From contig JAUWJM010000029.1 of assembly GCA_030607715.1 (NCBI GenBank), positions 1-14,162 on the forward strand: a stretch of 14,162 nucleotides of DNA. Reading direction: 5' to 3'. The notes beneath the pieces were generated by a model. That model did not search any database and was not told where the DNA came from. It saw nothing but the letters and a program-made list of their open reading frames with translations. Shown piece by piece: positions 8,534 to 14,162 of this stretch. How positions within the stretch are numbered: position 1 is the stretch's first letter; every line of letters begins with the position of its first letter. Source of the DNA: Candidatus Aerophobota bacterium (GTDB taxonomy: Bacteria > Aerophobota > Aerophobia > Aerophobales > B3-G15). Made by a program: the position numbers and the translations under genes.

Positions 8534-8562
8534 ACGCACTAACAATTAATAATAAAAATAGA

Positions 8563-8577
8563 TTTTCTTGAAGAAAA
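8563..8577. promoter_or_regulatory. Palindrome, operator-like, upstream of the second transporter
   Basis: TTTTCTTGAAGAAAA has two perfect 7-base arms around a central G. It lies about 100 bases upstream of the solute-binding-protein gene, in the only longer gap between the catabolic and second transporter genes. A poor promoter-like pair (TTGAGT at 8526-8531 and TAATAA at 8550-8555, 18-base spacer) lies just before it. A repressor site for the transporter is possible; in such AT-rich sequence, chance is also possible. Confidence 0.3.
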
Positions 8578-8599
8578 AAGATAGAAATTAAAGGGTTGA

Positions 8600-8666
8600 A
8601 AAGGAGGTGATGAAAGGTAACAGGCCGATCTATCTTGGGAAAAGAATAAATTATATTTTAGTTTAG
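8600..8666 (+). other. Extended Shine-Dalgarno match with an 18-residue leader ORF
   Basis: Positions 8600-8611 (AAAGGAGGTGAT) match 12 bases of the complement of a typical bacterial 16S 3' end. An ATG at 8610 overlaps this match and would encode MKGNRPIYLGKRINYILV, ending in TAG 8664-8666 beside the AGGAGG of the next gene. The ATG is only 2 bases after GGAGG, too close for normal initiation. The site may be a ribosome standby or leader element rather than a start for a real peptide. Confidence 0.25.
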
Positions 8667-8675
8667 GAGGAGAAG

Positions 8676-10025
8676 ATGAAAAAGTTTAAAAAGGTGCTTT
8701 TAGTAGCTTTAGTTTTTGTTTTTGCTTCAACATGCTTTTTGTTTGGAGCAGGGCAGGGAACATTGGCAGCTAAAGAAGTTACATTGGATTGGTGGTTCCA
8801 GGACTGGTCTGGAGGAAATGCCTGGATGAGGGATTATGTTGTTAAGTTTGAGAAGAAATACCCAAACATTCATTTAAATTATATCCCTATTCCATTTGAA
8901 GAGTTGAATGTAAAACTGATTCCATCAATTGCTATGGGTAATGAGCCCCCTATAATGTTTGGATACGATGAATGGGTTGCTGCTAAGGATGTGTCAAAAC
9001 TGTTCTTACCTCTATCACCAAATCCGTTTACAGTGGATGAGTGGAAGGAAGCAGTATACGTTGCAACATTAAAAAATGTAATAGGACCTGACGGTAATAT
9101 ATATGGGTAGCCATTCGTTACTGGCGCAAATGCTTTTGGTTTCATATACCACAAAGATCTTTTCAGAGAGGCTGGAGTTAACGCTGGAGCTATAAAAAGT
9201 TGGGATGATTTAAAAAAAGCTGGTAAGAAGCTTACCGTATATAATCCAGATGGTTCTATTAAAAGAAGCGGTGTTTTATTCTCGTATACTGAAGTATCAA
9301 ATACATTTCTTGATATGATTTGCATGCAGGGGGCAAGGGATAAGCTACTCAATCCCCAAAAAGCAGAGTGGAATTTCAATATTCCTGAAGCTAAAAGAGC
9401 GATGGAAACTCTTAAGTCATTTGTTGATGAAAAAATATACGATCCAAGCTCTGGTGATCCTGCAACATCGTTTCCAAATAAAATTGGAGCTATGCTTCTT
9501 CAAGGCCCATGGGGAGTTGGTGCTACAATGACAAGTTTTCCGGAACTTGATGTGGGTTTCCTTGGTATGCCGCCATATCCTACAAAGGATACTAAGCTGC
9601 AACTGGGTTCAGTGGTAAGTTATGGAGCTTTCTTTTTATCAAAAAGACTAACCGGCTCAAAAAAAGACGCAGCGCTTACATTCATTAAAGAGCTTGTAAG
9701 CAATCCAGCACAGTTTCTTGATATACCATTTTATCATGAGCCTCCGTATTGGGTTGGGGTTATTAACAGTAAAGCTTACATAGCAGAGTTGAAGAGAAGA
9801 CCAGAGGACAAAATGAATGAGTATGTGAAAACAGCGCTGACTGCAACAGAAAAAGGTCTTCCAGCAGTTCATCCCCTGGATACTAAAATATCGGAACCAG
9901 TTTTAATAAGAAATATATTGTTCCCAGAAATACAGAAGGTGTTTCTTGGAAGAGGATCGATTGATGATATGCTCAGGTATCTAACAAAATACTTGACCAG
10001 CACGGAAAAAGAGCTGGCTAGATAA
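8676..10025 (+). pseudogene. Sugar ABC transporter solute-binding protein, interrupted by in-frame TAG
   Basis: Extracellular solute-binding protein, family 1 (CUT1 sugar importers). The start is ATG 8676, 5 bases after AGGAGG (8665-8670). Residues 1-32 are a signal peptide: MKKFKK, a hydrophobic stretch, then a probable cut near LAA-KE; no convincing lipobox is seen. Mature features include VTLDWWFQDWSGG, VKFEKKYPNIHLNYIPIP and later GAMLLQGPWGVG. A TAG at 9108-9110 replaces codon 145. The same frame then continues through PFVTGANAFGFIYHKDLFREAG to TAA 10023-10025, so the full frame of 449 positions has the family length. The site reads IYG-stop-PF where the family often has YGLP or YGVP, so TTG (Leu) to TAG is a likely change. 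ATG 9315 has no ribosome site. Without readthrough, only a short non-functional fragment would be made. Confidence 0.87.
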
Positions 10026-10034
10026 CTAAGGTCT

Positions 10035-10066
10035 ATCTACGGGTGCATTAAAATGCATCCGTAGAT
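10035..10066. terminator. Strong intergenic hairpin between binding protein and permease genes
   Basis: Arms of 15 bases (10035-10049 and 10052-10066) pair completely except for one G-T pair; the core is TCTACGGGTGCATT with its complement, and the nominal loop is 2 bases (4 in practice). No T-run follows, so it is a poor intrinsic terminator. Hairpins at this place in sugar ABC operons commonly protect the upstream binding-protein mRNA and lower permease expression, and that is the inferred role. Confidence 0.6.
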
Positions 10067-10097
10067 CTAAACTTTCATTTAATATAGAGTATAAAGT

Positions 10098-11009
10098 ATG
10101 AAAAAAGAAATATTGATTAGAAAAAGAAAACAACTAAATCTTTTTATATTAATAGTAGCCTTATCCGTTATTATATACTATACATTAATTGGTGTATGGC
10201 CTTTTATTTATAATATTTATCTGACCTTTAGGAAGACAGATTTAATCACTGAGAATAAATTTATAGGTTTTAGTAATTACAGATATTTAATTAATGACCC
10301 AATATTCTGGAAATGTGTTTGGCATAATGTATATTATCTTATGATAATGGTGCCAATCGGTGCATTTACCTCATTAATTATTGCTGCACTTATATCTAAA
10401 ACAAAGGGTATTGCAAAGAAGATATACACAGCGATGTTTTTTACACCAGTTGTTACATCAATGGTAGCAGTATCTCTGGTATGGACTCTTCTATATTATC
10501 CAAAAATAGGTTTATTTGCGATTATCTTATCAAAACTATTCCATATAAATCGGAACAGCCTTACATTTCTTCATGATCCATCTATAGCACTGTTATGTAT
10601 TATAATAATGGATATATGGAAGGATACTGGATTAAGAACTGTAATATTTTTAGCCGGCATTGATGAGATTCCGGATCAATTATACGAGGCAGCAAGAATA
10701 GATGGAGCCTCAGCAATATCACAGTTTTTCAGATTAACAGTTCCTTTGCTTAGACCCCAAGTAGTATTTATTTTAGCAATATATTCAATAAATGCAATAA
10801 GAGTCTTTGTTCAAGTTTATATGATGACTGGTAATCCACCAGGTGGACCTGCAAACTCAACAAAGGTGTTAGTACTGCAGATGTATCAAGAAGCATTCTA
10901 TTCATTAAGATTTGGATATGCGGCGACTATTTCTTTGATAATATTTGCTATGCTATTTGGACTTGTTATATTGGAGATAAAATCATTTCAGGAGAAATGG
11001 GAGTATTAA
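10098..11009 (+). CDS. ABC sugar transporter permease, MalF/UgpA-type
   Basis: A 303-residue CUT1 inner-membrane subunit. It has a short basic N-terminus (MKKEILIRKRKQLN), a first membrane helix at about 14-36, and further helices around 75-100, 108-130, 155-185 and 270-295. The cytoplasmic EAA loop begins at Glu197, EAARIDGASAISQFFRLTVPLL, and is intact. The ribosome site is weak (AGAG about 8 bases before the ATG), and the gene sits 72 bases behind the binding-protein gene across the hairpin at 10035-10066, consistent with lower expression than the binding protein. It pairs with the MalG-type permease 13 bases downstream. The two permease pairs in the window are clearly different proteins, not recent copies. 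Confidence 0.93.
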   Translation: MKKEILIRKRKQLNLFILIVALSVIIYYTLIGVWPFIYNIYLTFRKTDLITENKFIGFSNYRYLINDPIFWKCVWHNVYYLMIMVPIGAFTSLIIAALISKTKGIAKKIYTAMFFTPVVTSMVAVSLVWTLLYYPKIGLFAIILSKLFHINRNSLTFLHDPSIALLCIIIMDIWKDTGLRTVIFLAGIDEIPDQLYEAARIDGASAISQFFRLTVPLLRPQVVFILAIYSINAIRVFVQVYMMTGNPPGGPANSTKVLVLQMYQEAFYSLRFGYAATISLIIFAMLFGLVILEIKSFQEKWEY

Positions 11010-11022
11010 AAGAGGAAGTTTT

Positions 11023-11868
11023 ATGAATAGTATAAAATATTTTAGAACAACTAAGATAACAAGTAAGGTTTTTTTACATTTGGTGTTAATAGTTGGTGGA
11101 CTGGCGATGATATTTCCTTTTATCTGGATGATACTCTCATCATTTAAACCATCTTTAGAAGTAATTAGTGTTGATTTTCATCTCTTCCCAAGAATATGGA
11201 CTTTAAGAAATTATATTAAGGTATTTGAAGATTTGCCTATGATAAGAGGTTATGTAAATAGTTTAGTTGTTGCTTCATTTGTAACATTTTTTGTTTTGCT
11301 TTCAGCAACTGCTTCAGGATATATGTTCTCAAAGTTAAGATTTTTTGGAAGGGAAGTTTTATTTTTTATAGTTCTTGCCAGCATAATGATAGCACCTCAG
11401 ATAGTATTAATACCTTTATACATATTAATTAACAAGTTTCGTTGGATAAATACCTATCAAGGTTTAATATTCCCATATGCGATGTCTGCATTTGGAATAT
11501 TTTTAATGAGACAATTTATAAAAGGGATACCAAATGATTTAATAGATGCAGCAAAAATAGATGGTGCTTCAGAATTTAGGATTTATTTTTCTATAATTTT
11601 ACCTCTTATTCGCTCATCAATAGCTGTATTGGGAATATTAACATTTCTGTGGACCTGGGATTATTTTCTATGGCCTCTTGTAATAATTCATCAAAATGAG
11701 ATGAAAACTCTTCCAGTACTTCTTGGACATTTTACAATGAGTGAGACAAAGTATCCAGGTGAGTCTTTAGCGGCATGCACACTTGTTATTGGTCCTGTTC
11801 TTGTTGTATATGCATTTTTCCAAAAACAATTTATTAAGGGTATGAGTATGACAGGATTAAAAGGCTAA
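11023..11868 (+). CDS. ABC sugar transporter permease, MalG/UgpE-type
   Basis: A 281-residue CUT1 permease, full length. The first helix is at about 15-40 (VFLHLVLIVGGLAMIFPFIWMILSSFKP in outline), typical of MalG-like proteins, with later helices at about 83-100, 112-135, 145-165, 195-220 and 248-265. The EAA loop starts at Asp175 and reads DAAKIDGASEFRIYFSIILPLI. The protein ends with QKQFIKGMSMTGLKG, the classic MalG-type tail. AGAGGA (11011-11016) is the ribosome site. No ATPase gene follows: many CUT1 systems use a shared MsmK-type ATPase encoded elsewhere. It is the intact counterpart of the interrupted permease at 527-1369. Confidence 0.94.
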   Translation: MNSIKYFRTTKITSKVFLHLVLIVGGLAMIFPFIWMILSSFKPSLEVISVDFHLFPRIWTLRNYIKVFEDLPMIRGYVNSLVVASFVTFFVLLSATASGYMFSKLRFFGREVLFFIVLASIMIAPQIVLIPLYILINKFRWINTYQGLIFPYAMSAFGIFLMRQFIKGIPNDLIDAAKIDGASEFRIYFSIILPLIRSSIAVLGILTFLWTWDYFLWPLVIIHQNEMKTLPVLLGHFTMSETKYPGESLAACTLVIGPVLVVYAFFQKQFIKGMSMTGLKG

Positions 11869-11872
11869 ATTT

Positions 11873-12049
11873 GTTACTATTCAGCCACCAAGACACGAAG
11901 ACACCAAGTAAACCCGGTCTTAAAATTTTTAACGTATTCTGTGTCTTCAGTGGTTAATTTTTTTAGCAATGAATTCTTTTCTTTCCGATAGAGGTTTAAA
12001 ATTCATATTACTCCTTTGTGCCTTGGTGACTTAGTGGCTGAACTGTTAC
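11873..12049. repeat. 177-base inverted-repeat intergenic element (REP/MITE-like)
   Basis: The outer arms 11873-11908 and 12014-12049 are inverted copies matching at 28 of 36 positions, with a perfect core TTCAGCCAC. A further inverted copy of the CCAC-AAGACAC motif lies inside at about 11939-11956. Nested inside are a palindrome TTAAAATTTTTAA (11920-11932) and an inverted pair ATGAATT (11969-11975) / AATTCAT (12000-12006). No coding capacity is seen. It fills most of the 210-base gap between the last permease and the isomerase gene. It looks like a non-autonomous dispersed element or a large RNA-forming palindrome, possibly ending the transporter transcript. No target duplication could be identified with confidence. 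Confidence 0.65.
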
Positions 12050-12066
12050 TAAAAAGCTTTAATAAA

Positions 12067-12081
12067 GGGAGGAAAACAATA
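12067..12081 (+). promoter_or_regulatory. Ribosome binding site pointing to an ATA start
   Basis: GGGAGG at 12067-12072 is followed after 6 bases by ATA (12079-12081), in frame with the isomerase gene. No ATG, GTG or TTG lies at a suitable distance. The in-frame TTG 12016 and GTG 12034 lie inside the repeat arm and have no ribosome site. Confidence 0.55.
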
Positions 12082-13479
12082 GGAAACAGTAAACCTAAAA
12101 TTGGTTTTATAGGATTAAGTTTAGAACTTTATGAGAAAAATTTACCTCAGCTGATGGATAACCTTAGGAAATTTTCTCAAGAGGTTAAGTTAATTCTTGA
12201 AAAGATGGCAGAGGTAGTTTATTTTCCCCTTGCCTGTAAAAGAGAACAGATAGAGGAGGCTTTTTCTAGTTTTAAGAAAGAAAATGTAAATGGAGTAATC
12301 TTAGTATTTCTCTCTTATTCTACCAGTTTTTCTATACTTCCAGCCTTAAAGAAATATTCCTTACCTATTCTTATCTGGAATACTCAAAAAATTAAAGAAA
12401 TAAATTTAGATTTTTCTCAAGAGGACCTTCTTAATAATCATGGAATGCACGGAGTGCAGGACTTATGTAGTGTTTTAAAAAGAGAAAAGATTTCTTTTTC
12501 TCTTATAACTGGTCATTTCCTGGATGGAAAAACAAAGAAAAAAGTTAAATCCTGGTGCAAAGCTGCTAAAGCAGTATCTACTTTAAGGAAAATTAATATT
12601 GGAAGAATTGGAGGAACATTTAAGGATATGGGGGACTTTTCAGTGGAAAGCAGAGTTTTAACTGAAGGATTAGGTTCTCAGATAAAAGAGATTCCCTTTC
12701 CTTCCTTAACAAGAATTCTTAAGGAAATTGAAGAAGAAGAGATTGAGCACTCCATAAAGGAGGATAGAAAAAAATTTCTAATAGATAAAAGTTTGAAGAA
12801 AGAGACTCATTTTCGCTCAGCAAAATTAGAACTGGCACTGCGAAAATTGATAAAAAAAGAGAATTTAAGTGCTTTAGCTATAAATTTTTCTGCTTTTGAT
12901 CCTTCTGTTGGGGTTGAGACTGTTCCTTTTTTAGGTATTTCTAAACTTTTAGGTGAAGGATTAGGATACGGAGGAGAAGGAGATATATACTCTGCTACTG
13001 CCGTATATTTGCTTCAACTTTTAGCTGGTAAGGCAAACTTTGTAGAGATGTTTACCACTGATTATAAAAATAACTGTATTTTAATGAATCATATGGGAGA
13101 ATCTAATCCTCAAATGGCTAAAAGAAGTTTTCCAATAAGGATGATCCAGGATGATCTTGCCCTAAGTAGCTGTCTACCAACAGCGGTTTTATCCTTTACC
13201 TTAGACCCAGGAGAAGTTACTCTTCTTAACTTAAGAGTAACTTCTGAGAAAAAATTAGAGTTTATTCTCACTCAAGGAGAGGTGATGAATAAATCCCCTC
13301 TTAAGAGTATCTCTTCTCCCCATTTTATTTTTAAACCTTGGATTAGTGTTGAAGAATTTTTAACTCAGTATAGTTTTCATGGTGGAACTCATCATTCTGC
13401 CTTATGTTATGGGAATCTTTCAGAGGAAATTAGGTATGTATCAGAGATAAGTGGTGTTTCTTTAGTGGAAATGGAATAA
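12079..13479 (+). CDS. L-fucose/L-arabinose isomerase-like protein (start codon ATA or lost)
   Basis: A protein of about 466 residues of the FucI/AraA-like isomerase group (COG2407 type), which interconverts aldoses and ketoses with a divalent metal. The N-terminal half is Rossmann-like: KIGFIGLSLELYEKN, VNGVILVFLSYS, and an HGMHGVQD stretch. The C-terminal active-site region has Glu280 (VGVETVP), Glu300 (YGGEGD), His338 (LMNHMGE) and HGGTHHSAL at about 434-442 (His438/His439). This order parallels the Glu, Glu, His, His metal set of L-arabinose isomerase. The true start is uncertain: the good ribosome site GGGAGG is 6 bases before ATA 12079, and longer frames starting at TTG 12016 run through the repeat element and are unlikely. 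The gene probably belongs to the sugar pathway of the window. The natural substrate is unknown. Confidence 0.82.
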   Translation: MGNSKPKIGFIGLSLELYEKNLPQLMDNLRKFSQEVKLILEKMAEVVYFPLACKREQIEEAFSSFKKENVNGVILVFLSYSTSFSILPALKKYSLPILIWNTQKIKEINLDFSQEDLLNNHGMHGVQDLCSVLKREKISFSLITGHFLDGKTKKKVKSWCKAAKAVSTLRKINIGRIGGTFKDMGDFSVESRVLTEGLGSQIKEIPFPSLTRILKEIEEEEIEHSIKEDRKKFLIDKSLKKETHFRSAKLELALRKLIKKENLSALAINFSAFDPSVGVETVPFLGISKLLGEGLGYGGEGDIYSATAVYLLQLLAGKANFVEMFTTDYKNNCILMNHMGESNPQMAKRSFPIRMIQDDLALSSCLPTAVLSFTLDPGEVTLLNLRVTSEKKLEFILTQGEVMNKSPLKSISSPHFIFKPWISVEEFLTQYSFHGGTHHSALCYGNLSEEIRYVSEISGVSLVEME

Positions 13480-13685
13480 ATAGAGATTTCACAAGTAGAT
13501 AGGTAACTACAGCGCTCTTAACCCAACTTCCACATTCCTAAGAAAAAAGATAGTGTTTATGATAAGTAATAGGTAAGTTTTCCTAAAAATTAAGATTCGT
13601 AGAGCTTTGGGTATCCCCTACGGCAAACCCTTTCGGGGAATACCCAAAGCCCTTTATTAAATCTAAACTATTGTAAAGAAATTTT
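13480..13685. other. Intergenic spacer before the tRNA gene
   Basis: A 206-base gap with no supported gene. It holds GTAG...CTAC near 13496-13511, the short motif GTAATAGGT (13566-13574) that recurs after the tRNA at 13780-13788, and the hairpin at 13604-13650. No convincing sigma-70 promoter for the tRNA was found by eye. Confidence 0.5.
13604..13650. terminator. Long GC-rich hairpin, possible terminator of the isomerase gene
   Basis: The left arm 13604-13618 (GCTTTGGGTATCCCC) pairs with 13635-13650 (GGGGAATACCCAAAGC) over 15 pairs with one bulged A; the loop is 16 bases. Only CCTTTATT follows, so the T-run is weak. An alternative pairing, CGTAG (13598-13602) with CTACG (13618-13622), overlaps the main stem, so two folds may compete. 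It may end transcription 125 bases after the isomerase gene or be a dispersed repeat. Confidence 0.5.
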
Positions 13686-13761
13686 GCGCCTGTAGCTCAG
13701 TGGATAGAGCGTCGGCCTCCGGAGCCGAAAGTCGCAGGTTCGAATCCTGCCAGGCGCGCCA
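13686..13761 (+). tRNA. tRNA-Arg (anticodon CCG)
   Basis: A complete 76-base cloverleaf. The acceptor stem is GCGCCTG with CAGGCGC, and the discriminator is G with CCA encoded (13759-13761). The D arm is GCTC AGTGGATA GAGC. The anticodon stem is TCGGC/GCCGA with loop CTCCGGA, giving anticodon CCG at 13719-13721, which reads the Arg codon CGG. The T arm is GCAGG TTCGAAT CCTGC. All stems pair fully. The CGG codon is probably rare in this AT-rich genome, and the tRNA is probably single copy. Confidence 0.97.
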
Positions 13762-13828
13762 AATCTGAATAAAAATTAGGTAATAGGTGATGAGTAATGA
13801 ACAAGAAGTAAAAGGTGAGGAGTAAACA

Positions 13829-14162
13829 ATGCCTGAACTACCTGAAGTAGAGACAATTAGGCAAGATATGTTAAAAAGAGTTAAGGGAAAGAAGATATAC
13901 AAAGTAGATGTGGAAAATGATAAGCCCATCCGCATTCCTACACCTTCTCAGTTCACTCAAAGATTAAAAGGAAAAGTTTTTAGAGATATTCTCAGAAGGG
14001 GAAAATATTTAATTATCCAGATTAACTCCACAGAAAATTTAATTTTTCATCTTAAGCTAACCGGAAGATTAATTTTTTCTGCATTAGGAGGAAAATCTCC
14101 TGATTATATCCGTATAATATTTAATTTTGAAGACAAAAGCAGGTTATTTTTTACCGATGTTA
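13829..14162 (+). CDS. mutM: Formamidopyrimidine-DNA glycosylase (3' truncated)
   Basis: The N-terminal 111 residues of MutM/Fpg, which removes 8-oxoguanine and other oxidised bases from DNA and cuts the abasic site; the right window edge truncates it. MPELPEVETIR is the diagnostic start: Pro2 is the catalytic amine after Met removal and Glu3 is the acid. Lys59 (RRGKYL) is the conserved phosphate-contacting lysine, and His74 begins HLKLTGRL. The usual HLxM motif has Met where this protein has Leu77, the residue that fills the gap left by the flipped base. GAGGAG (13817-13822) is 6 bases before the ATG. Endonuclease VIII also begins with a Pro-Glu pair, but PELPEVET and the Lys motif favour Fpg. 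Confidence 0.95.
   Translation, partial: MPELPEVETIRQDMLKRVKGKKIYKVDVENDKPIRIPTPSQFTQRLKGKVFRDILRRGKYLIIQINSTENLIFHLKLTGRLIFSALGGKSPDYIRIIFNFEDKSRLFFTDV

Noticed and set aside
9108..9110. TAG as a pyrrolysine codon
   Set aside because: The pyrrolysine codon is known from methylamine methyltransferases, not binding proteins. TAG ends two neighbouring genes normally, and no pyl genes are in the window. Readthrough cannot be excluded.
8879..9379. Minus-strand 166-residue frame
   Set aside because: It lies wholly antisense to the solute-binding protein, whose plus-strand frame is clearly the family sequence, and it has no recognisable domain.
9315..10025. Independent gene starting at ATG 9315
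   Set aside because: Coding similarity to the binding protein continues upstream in the same frame to the TAG at 9108, and no ribosome site precedes 9315.
13663..13935. Minus-strand 90-residue frame containing AWQDSNLRLSAPEAD
   Set aside because: This is the antisense translation of the tRNA-Arg and the mutM start, a well-known false protein call.
1..14162. CRISPR array, toxin-antitoxin pair, restriction or other defence system, transposase
   Set aside because: No regularly spaced repeats, no small gene pair of that type and no nuclease or transposase domain were seen on either strand.

Overview
This is AT-rich bacterial DNA with good Shine-Dalgarno sites, compact plus-strand gene strings and a tRNA whose CCA end is encoded. 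The gene families (MtaA/CmuA-type UroD-like methyltransferases, CUT1 sugar ABC transporters without their own ATPase, FGGY kinase, FucI/AraA-like isomerase) suggest an anaerobic or fermentative heterotroph. Such gene sets are common in Firmicutes, Thermotogota and uncultured lineages such as Atribacterota or Aerophobota. The sequence alone does not fix the phylum.

Layout. Positions 1-1369 hold the two membrane subunits of a first sugar-type ABC importer. The first is cut by the window edge and the second is broken by one in-frame TAA. Positions 1442-8533 hold six catabolic genes on the same strand: a xylose-isomerase-like TIM barrel protein, a UroD-like protein, an amidohydrolase, an FGGY carbohydrate kinase, and two more UroD-like proteins in tandem. 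The last four are nearly abutting (gaps of 6-11 bases). A 142-base leader then precedes a second importer (8676-11868): a solute-binding protein broken by one in-frame TAG, a strong intergenic hairpin, and two intact permeases. A 177-base inverted-repeat element (11873-12049) separates this from a FucI/AraA-like isomerase gene whose best-placed start codon is ATA. After a second structured spacer come a tRNA-Arg(CCG) and the 5' part of mutM, which mark a return to housekeeping genes.

How it may work together. The two importers would bring in a sugar or sugar derivative. The aldose-ketose isomerase-like proteins, the amidohydrolase (possibly a lactonase or hydrolase) and the kinase could channel it into central metabolism. 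Three divergent UroD-like paralogues in a sugar operon are the least expected part. Their known relatives move methyl groups between corrinoid proteins and thiols, so uptake and demethylation of an O-methylated sugar or glycoside is a reasonable but unproven hypothesis. No corrinoid protein, reductive activator or ABC ATPase gene is visible here.

Three point-type anomalies (TAA, TAG, ATA start) lie in otherwise well-preserved genes, two of them in transporter subunits. They point to recent decay, sequence errors or recoding, and deserve checking against reads.
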